Below are positions 17,236 to 26,017 of a stretch of DNA of 64,000 bases, piece after piece (the stretch's first letter is position 1; each line of letters opens with the position of its first letter). The notes below the pieces were generated by a model. That model made no database searches and had not been told where the DNA came from. It worked only from the letters and a program-made list of their open reading frames with translations. This DNA comes from Eikenella sp963548155. Its GTDB lineage: Bacteria; Pseudomonadota; Gammaproteobacteria; Burkholderiales; Neisseriaceae. Both the position numbers and the translations under genes were made by a program. The stretch lies in assembly GCA_963548155.1 (NCBI GenBank), contig CAUUTP010000001.1:1-64000 (forward strand), given 5' to 3'.

Positions 17236-19050
17236 CTAAAGCACGCCCGACAAGCTTTCGGCAGCTTCTGCCTGTTGCACCTGCTGCTCTTGCTGTTCGT
17301 GGAACTGCATGCGGTAGAGGTCGGCGTAGCGACCGCCTTTAGCAAGCAGCTCGGCGTGTTTGCCTTGCTCAACAATCCGGCCTTCGTGCATCACCACAAT
17401 CTTATCGGCCTGCTCGATAGTAGAGAGGCGGTGTGCCACTACCAAAGTGGTACGCTGCTGCATGAGTTTGTCGAGCGCGGATTGCACCAAGCGTTCGGAT
17501 TTGGTGTCGAGCGCGCTGGTGGCTTCGTCCAAAATCAGGATGGGCACGTTTTTCAGCAGGGCGCGGGCGATGGCGATGCGCTGACGCTGGCCGCCGGAGA
17601 GTTTGAGGCCGTTTTGGCCGATTTCGGTTTGCAAGCCCTGCGGCATAGCGGAGATAAATTCCCAGGCGTTGGCCGCTTTGGCCGCCGCTTCAATATCGGC
17701 AGGGTCGGCATCGAAACGGCCGTAGGCGATGTTTTCAGCCACCGTGCCGTTAAACAGCACCACGTCTTGACTCACCAGCGCCATTTGTTCGCGCAGGGAA
17801 GCCATGCTGTATTCGCGGATGTCGCGCCCGCCGATACGCACTTCGCCCGCGGTGGGATCGAAGAAGCGCGGCAACAGGTTGGCCAACGTGGTTTTACCGC
17901 AACCGGACGCACCAACCAAGGCCACTACGCTGCCGTTGGGAATGTGCAGGTTGATGTTATCGAGACTGTTGCGAGCAGCGCCTTCATAATAGTGGCTCAC
18001 GTTTACCAATTCGATGTCGCCAGTATGCTCGCTGAGGGTTTCAGTGCCGTTATCGGGTTCAACCGGTTCGTCCAAAAAGCTGAATACACTCTCGGCGGCA
18101 GCCAGGCCGCGTTGCAGCGAGGAAGAAATGCCGGTCATGCGTTTGATAGGATCGAACATCATCAGCATAGCGGAGAGGAAGGACATGAAATCGCCGGCGC
18201 TAAACGAATCGGAAGCAGCGCGGGCGGCAGCCAAATAAAGGATGGCGGCCAGCGCGGTGGCAATCATCAGCTGGGTTACCGCCGTGCTGAAAGAGTTGGC
18301 GGCGGTTTGCTTCACGCCGTTGCGGCGCACGTTGATGGCGGTTTCATCGAAGCGGTTTTTCTCGTGTTCCTGCCCGCCATACACTTTAATCACACGCTCG
18401 CCGGTGATGCTCTCGCCCAACACCTGCGTCATCTGTCCGGCATATTGCTGGCTTTCACGCGAAAGTTGGCGCAGGCGTTTGCTCACCTGGCGCACGCACC
18501 AGGCCAGCACCGGAATCAGAATCAGTGTAATAATCGTGAGCTGCCAATCCAGATACAGCAGGAAACACAGCAAGCCCACTACGGTGATGCCGTCTTTGGC
18601 GGTGACGGTTACCACATTGAAGCCGGCCTCGGTAATCTGGCTGGCATCGTTCATGATGCGCGACATAATCCGCCCGCTACCGTGTTGGCTGAAATAGCCG
18701 GCAGGCAGCTTGAGCATTTTGGCAAACATTTCGCGGCGGATTTGCTGCACTAAATGGCCGGAGAGGTAGCTGGTGCTGTATTCGTTGATGAAGTTGAAAA
18801 TACCGCGCAAGATAAACAGGCCGATAATCGCCAGCGGCACCCACCGCATGGCAGAGAGATTTTTCTCCACAAAGCCTTCGTTAATCAGCGGCTTGAGCAG
18901 CCATGCGAAAATCGGCCCGGTAGCGGCCACCACCACCATGCCGAGCACGGCCAGGGCGAAAATGCGCAGGTAGTTTTTCAGGTAGCCAAACAGGCGGCGG
19001 TATAAGGCCAGGCTGCTGGCTGTAGTGTGCGGAGTAGAAGACGAAGACAT
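17236..19050 (-). CDS. msbA: Lipid A export ATP-binding/permease protein MsbA
   Basis: 604 residues. The N-terminal ABC exporter domain has six transmembrane helices (starting LRIFALAVLGMVVVA) and the family-typical STSYLSGHLVQQIRREMFAKMLKLPAGYFSQHGSGRIMSRIMNDA. The nucleotide-binding domain has Walker A GASGCGKTT, signature LSGGQRQRIAIARALL and Walker B ILILDEATSALD. MsbA flips core-lipid A across the inner membrane. An imperfect DUS encodes FGYLKNYL near the N-terminus. Monocistronic, bounded by DUS terminators on both sides. Confidence 0.95.
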   Translation of the reverse strand: MSSSSTPHTTASSLALYRRLFGYLKNYLRIFALAVLGMVVVAATGPIFAWLLKPLINEGFVEKNLSAMRWVPLAIIGLFILRGIFNFINEYSTSYLSGHLVQQIRREMFAKMLKLPAGYFSQHGSGRIMSRIMNDASQITEAGFNVVTVTAKDGITVVGLLCFLLYLDWQLTIITLILIPVLAWCVRQVSKRLRQLSRESQQYAGQMTQVLGESITGERVIKVYGGQEHEKNRFDETAINVRRNGVKQTAANSFSTAVTQLMIATALAAILYLAAARAASDSFSAGDFMSFLSAMLMMFDPIKRMTGISSSLQRGLAAAESVFSFLDEPVEPDNGTETLSEHTGDIELVNVSHYYEGAARNSLDNINLHIPNGSVVALVGASGCGKTTLANLLPRFFDPTAGEVRIGGRDIREYSMASLREQMALVSQDVVLFNGTVAENIAYGRFDADPADIEAAAKAANAWEFISAMPQGLQTEIGQNGLKLSGGQRQRIAIARALLKNVPILILDEATSALDTKSERLVQSALDKLMQQRTTLVVAHRLSTIEQADKIVVMHEGRIVEQGKHAELLAKGGRYADLYRMQFHEQQEQQVQQAEAAESLSGVL

Positions 19051-19158
19051 GGTGGCCTCTGTCGTTGAAAACGGCGATTGTAAGGCAAATCGGGGGCGGG
19101 CAACAATGTGGCAAGGCTGCTTTAGCAGGGTTTAACTTAAATTTGTGTCTGGCTGGAA

Positions 19159-19199
19159 AAAGGCTACCTGAAACCCAAACCGGTTTTCAGGTAGCCTTT
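19159..19199 (-). terminator. Inverted DUS pair after the CNP1-like gene
   Basis: DUS copies 19161-19172 and 19186-19197 with flanking AA/TT form a 15-bp stem and an 11-nt loop. U-run on the minus strand. Confidence 0.78.
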
Positions 19200-19224
19200 A
19201 TCTTGGCTTTAAGCGTTCACGGCG

Positions 19225-19743
19225 TCAATGCAGCCCACCCATGCTGCGGATACGCTGGTCGAGCTCTTGCGCGGTGAGGGCACGGCCATCGTTACAGAAA
19301 ATCGCCATCAGGCGGCTGCGCACCGGGTCGTTGGCGTTCACATAGCTGTCGAACTTGCGCCATACATTATTGCGTGGAGCAATCCAGCGCCGGTTGGTGT
19401 TGTCACCAAAGGCGAAGGATCTGAGGTGGCGGTCGCCGCAGCGCATACCCTCATAACTCATATTCGGCTGCCCGCCCTGCGGCTGTACTGCCAGCACATA
19501 GCGCATGCTGCGGTCGGCAGCTTGTTGCACAGGCAGCTGCAGCCAAACTTTGTTGCGGTAGGTTGGGTTGATATACAGCTCAAACCACTCGCCTTGCTGC
19601 AAATCGGGATAAGCGGGCAGCACCACGGCTGCCTCTTCCCACGGCTTTTCCTCTTCCGGCGTGTAAGAGCGGTTTTCGCGCAATTCAGCCGAAGCGGCGG
19701 CGGAAAACGCTAATACGCAGGCTGCAAACCATAATTTTTTCAT
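19225..19743 (-). CDS. CNP1-like periplasmic protein
   Basis: 172 residues with a cleavable signal peptide (MKKLWFAACVLAFSAAASA). The mature part contains EEEKPWEEAAVVLPAYP, then FELYINPTYRNKVWL and GMRCGDRHLRSFAFGD, matching my memory of the CNP1-like family of betaproteobacteria. C-terminal Cys in AIFCNDG may pair with that in MRCGD. Function unknown. Sits alone between msbA and adk, with DUS clusters on both sides. Confidence 0.72.
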   Translation of the reverse strand: MKKLWFAACVLAFSAAASAELRENRSYTPEEEKPWEEAAVVLPAYPDLQQGEWFELYINPTYRNKVWLQLPVQQAADRSMRYVLAVQPQGGQPNMSYEGMRCGDRHLRSFAFGDNTNRRWIAPRNNVWRKFDSYVNANDPVRSRLMAIFCNDGRALTAQELDQRIRSMGGLH

Positions 19744-19755
19744 TGCTTTTCCTTT

Positions 19756-19809
19756 TTCAGGTAGCCTTTTGGTTTCAGGTAGCCTGCTATCACTTGGAGG
19801 CTACCTGAA
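19756..19809. repeat. Three DUS copies between adk and the CNP1-like gene
   Basis: Perfect copies at 19756-19767, 19774-19785 and 19798-19809, the last inverted to the first two, can form alternative stems. Probable adk terminator region, 18 bp past the adk stop. Confidence 0.7.
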
Positions 19810-19826
19810 AACCTCTTACTTCCTAT

Positions 19827-20474
19827 TTATTTGCCTAAGGCAGACAACACCGCTGCTTTTACGGCTTCCACCGGCTGCGTACCGTCGATTTTGATGTAAC
19901 GGGGTGCGTTGTCGCCGGTGAGCCGGCTGTAGAAACCGATGAGCACGGCGGTTTGTTTGTGGTACACATCCAGGCGGTTTTTCACGGTTTCCTCACGGTC
20001 GTCGTCGCGCTGGATCAGGTCTTCGCCGGTAACGTCGTCTTTACCTTCTACTTTAGGCGGGTTGTAGCGGATGTGGTAGGTGCGGCCGGAAGGCAGGTGC
20101 ACACGACGGCCGGCCATGCGCTCGAGAATCACCGCATCGGGCACATCGATTTCCACCACCGCATCCAAGATCACATCGGCCTCTTGCACGGCTTCGGCCT
20201 GCGCCAGCGTGCGCGGAAAGCCGTCGAACAAGAAACCGTTTTTGCAGTCATCCTGCGCAATGCGCTCTTTCACCATGCCGATGATGATATCGTCGCGCAC
20301 CAAGCCGCCCGCGTCCATAATCTTTTTGGCTTCCAAGCCCAGCGGCGTGCCAGCCTTAATGGCAGCGCGCAGCATATCGCCGGTGGAAATCTGCGGAATA
20401 CCGAAAGCGGCGGTAATAAACTGCGCCTGCGTGCCTTTGCCCGCGCCGGGTGCGCCCAATAATAAAATTTTCAT
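19827..20474 (-). CDS. adk: Adenylate kinase
   Basis: 215 residues. The P-loop GAPGAGKGTQ is at 7-16, the AMP-binding region STGDMLRAAIKAGTPLG follows, and FLFDGFPRT is near 80-88. The long LID (GRRVHLPSGRTYHIRYNPPKVEGKDD) lacks the four zinc cysteines, as in other Gram-negative enzymes. It catalyses ATP + AMP to 2 ADP. The start at 20474 has GGAAGAG before it. The frame stays open far upstream, but that stretch is antisense to the carboxypeptidase gene. Confidence 0.97.
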   Translation of the reverse strand: MKILLLGAPGAGKGTQAQFITAAFGIPQISTGDMLRAAIKAGTPLGLEAKKIMDAGGLVRDDIIIGMVKERIAQDDCKNGFLFDGFPRTLAQAEAVQEADVILDAVVEIDVPDAVILERMAGRRVHLPSGRTYHIRYNPPKVEGKDDVTGEDLIQRDDDREETVKNRLDVYHKQTAVLIGFYSRLTGDNAPRYIKIDGTQPVEAVKAAVLSALGK

Positions 20475-20690
20475 TGTCTCTTCCTTTAAAATCAATATAA
20501 AAGCACGGCAGCGGCACAATGCAAACAGGCTGCATGAAGCAATGCTGCCACCCAATCCGCTACACAGTTTAGAGCCCCTGCCGCAAAAAATCCAGTTTCC
20601 GCCGCCCTTTCCCCACCCTGCCTTCCCTAGAAAGGCTACCTGAAAAGCATTACAATCCCCGCTTCCCCTCCCCAAGTAGCGAGACCTGCC

Positions 20691-21836
20691 ATGCCTAAAA
20701 TCAGCAGCAACTTCGATGCCGGCGCCATCACTGTAATTGACAGTGCCGACAGTCAAAACATCCGCCTCACCCTGCGCGGCGACAATGCCGCCTCCTTCAG
20801 CCAGTGGTTTTATTTCCGCCTGCAGGGCGCGGCCTACCAACCTTGCCGTATCCGCATCGAAAACGCCGGCCAATCTAGCTACCCCGAAGGCTGGGAAGAT
20901 TATCAGGCCACCGCCTCCTACGACCGCAGCAACTGGTTCCGCGTGCCCACCCGTTATGAAGACGGCGTGCTCACCATCGAACACACCCCGCTGGCCGGCA
21001 GCGTGTATTATGCCTATTTCGAGCCCTACTCCCACGAGCAGCACCTCAACCTCCTCGGCGACGCCCAAGGCAGCGGCCTGTGCCAAATCGACGACATCGG
21101 CAGCACCGCGCAAGGCCGCGACATCAACCTGCTCACCATCGGCCACCAAGCCGCCAGCGACCTCAAAATCTGGATTATCGCCCGCCAGCACCCCGGCGAA
21201 AGCATGGCCGAATGGTTTGCCGAAGGCCTGCTCTCCCGCCTGCTCGACCACCAGGACCCCACCGCCCGCGCCCTGCTCGACTGTGCTACCTTCTATATCG
21301 TACCTAATATGAACCCCGACGGCGCCGCCCTGGGCAACCAGCGCACCAACGCCGCCGGCGCCGACCTCAACCGCGAATGGCAACATCCCAGCCCTGAGCG
21401 TAGCCCCGAAGTGTATGCCGTGCGCCAGAAAATGCACGAAACCGGCGTAGATTTATTCCTCGACATTCACGGCGAAGAAGCCCTGCCCTACGTATTCGCC
21501 GCCGGCTGTGAAGGCAATCCTTCCTATGATGCACGCCTCGCCGCACTCGAAGCCGCCTTCAAAACCGCCCTGCGCCAAGCCAGCCCCGACTTCCAAGACG
21601 AATACGGCTACCCCAAAACCTCTCCCGGCCAAGCCAACCTCTCCATTGCCAAATCCTACGTGGGCGAAACCTTCGGCTGTCTCTCCTACACCCTTGAAAT
21701 GCCCTTTAAAGACAACATCAACCTGCCCGACGACGACTTCGGCTGGAACGGCCAACGCTCCCTGCGCCTGGGCGAAGCCATCCTTAGCGCCATCCTCGCC
21801 GTCTGCCCGCAACTGCGCTCGGATAAAACCGCATGA
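20691..21836 (+). CDS. M14-type zinc carboxypeptidase, cytosolic family
   Basis: 381 residues. An N-terminal beta-sandwich domain (about 1-125, with the SQWFYFRLQG motif of this subfamily) precedes the M14 domain. Zinc ligands are in RQHPGESMAEW (HxxE) and FLDIHGEE (distal His). ADLNREW carries substrate-binding Arg, and SYTLEMPF holds the catalytic Glu. Related bacterial proteins are annotated as M14-type cytosolic carboxypeptidases, resembling the eukaryotic CCP/AGBL tubulin-deglutamylating group. No signal peptide. Its last 4 bp overlap pgeF. Confidence 0.9.
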   Translation: MPKISSNFDAGAITVIDSADSQNIRLTLRGDNAASFSQWFYFRLQGAAYQPCRIRIENAGQSSYPEGWEDYQATASYDRSNWFRVPTRYEDGVLTIEHTPLAGSVYYAYFEPYSHEQHLNLLGDAQGSGLCQIDDIGSTAQGRDINLLTIGHQAASDLKIWIIARQHPGESMAEWFAEGLLSRLLDHQDPTARALLDCATFYIVPNMNPDGAALGNQRTNAAGADLNREWQHPSPERSPEVYAVRQKMHETGVDLFLDIHGEEALPYVFAAGCEGNPSYDARLAALEAAFKTALRQASPDFQDEYGYPKTSPGQANLSIAKSYVGETFGCLSYTLEMPFKDNINLPDDDFGWNGQRSLRLGEAILSAILAVCPQLRSDKTA

Positions 21837-22624
21837 ACGGCCAATTCCCCGCCAACAGTTTTGCCTCCAGCCTAGGGCTACCTGAAATTTCAGGTAGCCT
21901 CCTGCACGCCGATTGGCCCGCGCCCAGCAATGTCCACACCTTGATTACCACCCGCCAAGGCGGCATCAGCCAAGGCCGTTTCGCCAGCTTGAACGTGGGT
22001 GACCATGTGGGCGACGATCCCGCCGCCGTAGCTGAAAACCGCCGTCGCGTACAGGCGCACGTTCCCCTGCCGCTGGCCTATTTGCGCCAAGTACACAGTA
22101 ATCGCGTCGTGGCCGCCGCCGCAAGCCTCAATGCCCCGCCGGAAGCCGATGCCGCTTTCGACCGCAGCCGCCGCGCCGCCTGCGCCGTCATGACTGCCGA
22201 CTGCCTGCCCGTACTCCTCTGCGACCATGCCGGCAGCGTGGTGGCCGCTGCCCACGCCGGCTGGCGCGGCCTTGCCGGCGGCGTGTTGGAAAATACCATC
22301 GCCGCCATGCAGGCCGACCCGGCCGACCTCCTCGCCTGGCTCGGCCCCGCCATCGGCCCTGACGCTTTTGAGGTGGGCGGCGACGTTTTAGCTGCCTTCA
22401 CCCAGGCCGACCCCGCTGCCGAAGCCGCTTTCGAACATATCGGCAGCGGCAAATATCTGGCCGATATCTACCTGCTCGCCACCCAAACCCTACGCCGTGC
22501 CGGCGTTAGCCAAATCTACGGCGGCCAGCATTGCACCGTGCTCGAGCGCGACCGCTTTTTCTCCTACCGCCGCGACGGCCAAACCGGCCGCATGGTCAGC
22601 GCCGTGTGGCTTAGCCCAGAGTAA
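21833..22624 (+). CDS. pgeF: Peptidoglycan editing factor PgeF (YfiH family, formerly 'polyphenol oxidase')
   Basis: 263 residues. The body is a standard YfiH protein: HTLITTRQGGISQGRFASLNVGDHVGDDPAAVAENR, QVHSNRV, MTADCLPVLLCD and AHAGWRGLAGGVLENTI, including the conserved His and Cys of the active site. It is proposed to remove wrongly incorporated residues from peptidoglycan precursors. ATGA overlap with the carboxypeptidase gene implies coupling. The first ~30 residues are unusual: a perfect 24-bp DUS palindrome (21876-21899) is translated as LPEISGS. Confidence 0.92.
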   Translation: MNGQFPANSFASSLGLPEISGSLLHADWPAPSNVHTLITTRQGGISQGRFASLNVGDHVGDDPAAVAENRRRVQAHVPLPLAYLRQVHSNRVVAAAASLNAPPEADAAFDRSRRAACAVMTADCLPVLLCDHAGSVVAAAHAGWRGLAGGVLENTIAAMQADPADLLAWLGPAIGPDAFEVGGDVLAAFTQADPAAEAAFEHIGSGKYLADIYLLATQTLRRAGVSQIYGGQHCTVLERDRFFSYRRDGQTGRMVSAVWLSPE

Positions 22625-22642
22625 GCGGGCAAAGGCTACCTG

Positions 22643-22680
22643 AAAGCCCATGCTGCCGATTTAAACCAAGCATGGGCTTT
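22643..22680 (+). terminator. Hairpin terminator after pgeF
   Basis: AAAGCCCATGCT and AGCATGGGCTTT pair perfectly (12 bp) across a 14-nt loop, 19 bp after the pgeF stop. The U-run is short. A DUS (22633-22644) overlaps its 5' edge. Confidence 0.62.
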
Positions 22681-22727
22681 GTCGCGAAACACTTATTCTC
22701 TCATACGCCGCTACTGCCTTTCCCTGC

Positions 22728-22756
22728 TTGACAAATCCGGCCGTAGCCGCCATAAT
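22728..22756 (+). promoter_or_regulatory. Promoter of rpsU
   Basis: TTGACA (22728-22733), exactly 17 bp, then CATAAT (22751-22756): a near-consensus sigma70 promoter. Transcription would start near 22763, giving a leader of about 190 nt before rpsU. Confidence 0.75.
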
Positions 22757-22801
22757 TCGCGCCTTTATATGCAGCCCTTTCTGCTGCCTAATATTTTGGC
22801 G

Positions 22802-22841
22802 CACCTCCTAATCGGTGCAGCCGCCCCGATTAGGAGGTGAT
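22802..22841 (+). promoter_or_regulatory. rpsU leader hairpin pairing an anti-Shine-Dalgarno copy with a full Shine-Dalgarno
   Basis: CACCTCCTAATCGG (22802-22815) and CCGATTAGGAGGTG (22826-22839) form a perfect 14-bp stem with a 10-nt loop. The 5' arm contains CACCUCCU, the anti-SD core of 16S rRNA. The 3' arm with two following bases reads AGGAGGTGAT, complementary to ten bases of the 16S 3' end. No well-spaced start codon follows, and there is no U-run as in a terminator. I infer a translational control element for S21, which binds beside the anti-SD in the 30S subunit. Confidence 0.6.
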
Positions 22842-22955
22842 TGTTTCCACCCCGGCTCTTCTTATCCGGCCCGCACCAACCTGTGCAAAAGTGATAAATC
22901 AAACCATTTTTCCCGGGCACAGCTGCCCGGCAACAGATATTTTAAGGATGACAAA

Positions 22956-23168
22956 ATGCCTTCTATTCGCGTAAAAGAAAACGAACCGTTTGAAGTAGCC
23001 ATGCGCCGTTTCAAGCGCTCTATCGAAAAAACCGGCCTGCTCACCGAGCTGCGTGCCCGTGAGGCCTACGAAAAACCGACTACTGAGCGCAAACGCAAAA
23101 AAGCCGCTGCAGTAAAACGTTTGCAAAAACGCCTGCGCAGCCAACAGCTGCCGCCGAAACTGTACTAA
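22956..23168 (+). CDS. rpsU: 30S ribosomal protein S21
   Basis: 70 residues, very basic: starts MPSIRVKENEPFEVAMRRFKR and ends QQLPPKLY, the standard bS21 sequence. S21 binds the 30S platform next to the 3' end of 16S rRNA and helps initiation. AAGG lies 6 bp before the ATG. It has its own promoter and an unusually long structured leader, and ends at a clear intrinsic terminator. Confidence 0.97.
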   Translation: MPSIRVKENEPFEVAMRRFKRSIEKTGLLTELRAREAYEKPTTERKRKKAAAVKRLQKRLRSQQLPPKLY

Positions 23169-23182
23169 TCTTTCGAGAAACA

Positions 23183-23218
23183 AACACAGCCCGTTATCAC
23201 AACCGGCTGTGTTTTTCT
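23183..23218 (+). terminator. Intrinsic terminator of rpsU
   Basis: AACACAGCC/GGCTGTGTT stem (9 bp) with a 13-nt loop followed by TTTTCTTT, 15 bp after the rpsU stop. Confidence 0.88.
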
Positions 23219-23237
23219 TTACCCATATCAACCAGAA

Positions 23238-23423
23238 AGGCTACCTGAAAATTTCAGGTAGCCCTCTATTACAACCCGACAGCACTGCAAAGATGTTGCT
23301 GCAACAATCCAATCTGCATCAACTGCAAGCCTTGCAGGAGCAACACATACTCAGCTCATACCCTGATGCATTGGCTAAAAAATTTCAGGTAGCCTCTTTA
23401 ATGTTTGAGGCTACCTGAAATTT
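23238..23423. repeat. DUS cluster filling the rpsU/DUF58 gap
   Basis: An inverted pair at 23238-23264 (right copy ends CCC instead of CCT) and a 17-bp stem at 23380-23423 with a 10-nt loop. Between them lies no convincing gene. The second hairpin should terminate both convergent units. Confidence 0.65.
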
Positions 23424-23509
23424 TGCAGCGAACACCAAGTATCAATTTACGGCTTACCGCCCCTTGCCAGCCCTACACAGGGAAAGGAAATACTTCCAGC
23501 TAGCCCGCC

Positions 23510-24853
23510 CTACCATGCCTGGCGGCGTTTGAGCTGGAGGTAGCGGTTGATCAGTTCGGTGCTCAGTTGGTTGGGCAAAACATTGATGGCGTTGATACGG
23601 GCGGCATCAAAGTGGCGGATGGCTTCGGCCACATGGCTTTCGTATTGCAGGGCGCCGAGGTAGGCTTGGGCGTCTGCTTCGTTGCGCACGGGCTGTTGGC
23701 GCACTTCTTCAGGCGCCAGCGGACGCAGGCCGCCGAACAAAACCATGTGGTGTTTGCGCAGGCGCTGGATGTGTTGCAGCAGATGGCGGCTGTCTTCGTG
23801 GTTCAAATGGGAGAGCACTACCACGAGGGCGCGGCGTTTCTGTTTTTGCAGCAATAAGTTCACGGCGCTTTCAAAATCGGCAGCCTGCTGCGAGGGCTCG
23901 ATATCGAATACGCCCTGCACCAGGCGGCCGAGCTGCTCCATGCCCTTGTGCGGCGGCACGAAGCGGGCCACGGGATGGGCGAAGGTGAGCAGGCCGGCGG
24001 CGTCGCCGTGCTTGAGCGCAGTGTAGGAAAGCAGCAGCATGGCCTGCAGGGCATGGTCGAAATGGCTTTTGCCTTCCATCTGCAGGCGCATATTGCGGCC
24101 GCAGTCGAGCAAGAAGATGAGCTGTTGGTCTTGCTCATCTTGATAGGTGCGCACAATGGGGCGGCTCATGCGGGAGGTGGCTTTCCAGTCGATATTGCGG
24201 ATGTCGTCGCCATCTTGGTAGTCACGCAGTTGGTGGAAATCCTGGCCGATGCCTAGGCGGGGCAGTTTTTTCACGCCCACGAGGTTAAGCCAGCGCTGCA
24301 GGCCGATTAAATCGGCGCCGAGGATGCGACTGAAATCGGGCAGCACGTCCACTTTGCCAGGCAGCTCCTGCCGATGTCGCCGCTGCCATAGACCAAGTGG
24401 GCTGGCGAGCCAATATTCGATACCGGCAAATTCGGCACGGCCGCGCCGGCGCGGGGTGAGCTGATAGCGGATGGTGGAAAGGCGGCCGGGCCGCGTGTCG
24501 ATAATCAGATGCGGGGTGTCGGTGTCCCAGTCGGGCGGGAACAGGTCGGCCACCAGGATGGTTTGCGGCTGCCGCCAGCGGCCTTTGGCCGGCGGGGTGA
24601 GCGTGAGTTCCACCTGGTGCGGCCGGCCTTGGATAAACTGGTGTGGCAGGCTGCGCTCCCAGCGCGGCTCGGGCTGGTGGCGCTGCCAGAAGGCATCAAT
24701 CAGCGCTGCCAAGGCGAGCAGGACGGCGAGGCCGCCGGCGATGTATTGGACGATGCGGCCGTTATCTGCGTTCAGGTAGCCTATCAGCCAGCCGGCGATG
24801 CACACGGCAACGAGGGCGGCAAACAGCAGCACCAGCAGTCTGGATGGTCTCAT
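23510..24853 (-). CDS. DUF58 domain protein (VWA-like), partner of MoxR ATPase
   Basis: 447 residues. Two hydrophobic helices at the N-terminus (about 5-25 and 36-55), a beta-rich region, then the DUF58 signature LRDYQDGDDIRNIDWKATSRMSRPIVRTYQDEQDQQLIFLLDCGRNM (near 205-250), a VWA-type metal-binding fold. It follows moxR with a 9-bp gap. In other bacteria MoxR and DUF58 proteins act together as a chaperone-like pair, though the client here is unknown. An in-frame DUS (24771-24782) codes for part of LIGYLNADN. Confidence 0.88.
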   Translation of the reverse strand: MRPSRLLVLLFAALVAVCIAGWLIGYLNADNGRIVQYIAGGLAVLLALAALIDAFWQRHQPEPRWERSLPHQFIQGRPHQVELTLTPPAKGRWRQPQTILVADLFPPDWDTDTPHLIIDTRPGRLSTIRYQLTPRRRGRAEFAGIEYWLASPLGLWQRRHRQELPGKVDVLPDFSRILGADLIGLQRWLNLVGVKKLPRLGIGQDFHQLRDYQDGDDIRNIDWKATSRMSRPIVRTYQDEQDQQLIFLLDCGRNMRLQMEGKSHFDHALQAMLLLSYTALKHGDAAGLLTFAHPVARFVPPHKGMEQLGRLVQGVFDIEPSQQAADFESAVNLLLQKQKRRALVVVLSHLNHEDSRHLLQHIQRLRKHHMVLFGGLRPLAPEEVRQQPVRNEADAQAYLGALQYESHVAEAIRHFDAARINAINVLPNQLSTELINRYLQLKRRQAW

Positions 24854-24862
24854 GAATATGCC

Positions 24863-25867
<1,005 letters not shown>

Positions 25868-25918
25868 CGAATCATCCTTTTACGTTGTTTGTTTCGTTGG
25901 TTAATCGGAGGTTTGGGT

Positions 25919-26008
25919 TTCAGGTAGCCTGTAGTTTGGAAGAGGCTACCTGAAAAATAAGTTGGTTCGGGCTACCTGAAACATGGTGCTCATCTTTTCA
26001 GGTAGCCT
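25919..26008. repeat. DUS cluster between DUF4350 and moxR genes
   Basis: Perfect copies at 25919-25930, 25943-25954 and 25997-26008, plus a one-mismatch copy at 25969-25980. Alternating orientations allow two hairpins. It may terminate the RDD-SpoIIM-DUF4129-DUF4350 transcript. Confidence 0.72.
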
Positions 26009-26017
26009 CCAACCACG

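Noticed and set aside
17275..18753. 492-codon plus-strand open frame across msbA
   Set aside because: Antisense to a gene with complete ABC motifs; no family features; composition is that of an opposite-strand shadow.
20475..21437. Long minus-strand frame upstream of and continuous with adk
   Set aside because: It lies antisense to the M14 carboxypeptidase gene, which has clear motifs. The Gly/Val/Ala-rich translation is typical of a GC-rich shadow frame. adk starts at 20474.
22832..22900. Leader peptide after the strong SD in the rpsU leader
   Set aside because: The only possible starts are TTG or GTG at poor spacing, and the reading frame shows no conserved character. Regulation by the hairpin itself seems more likely.
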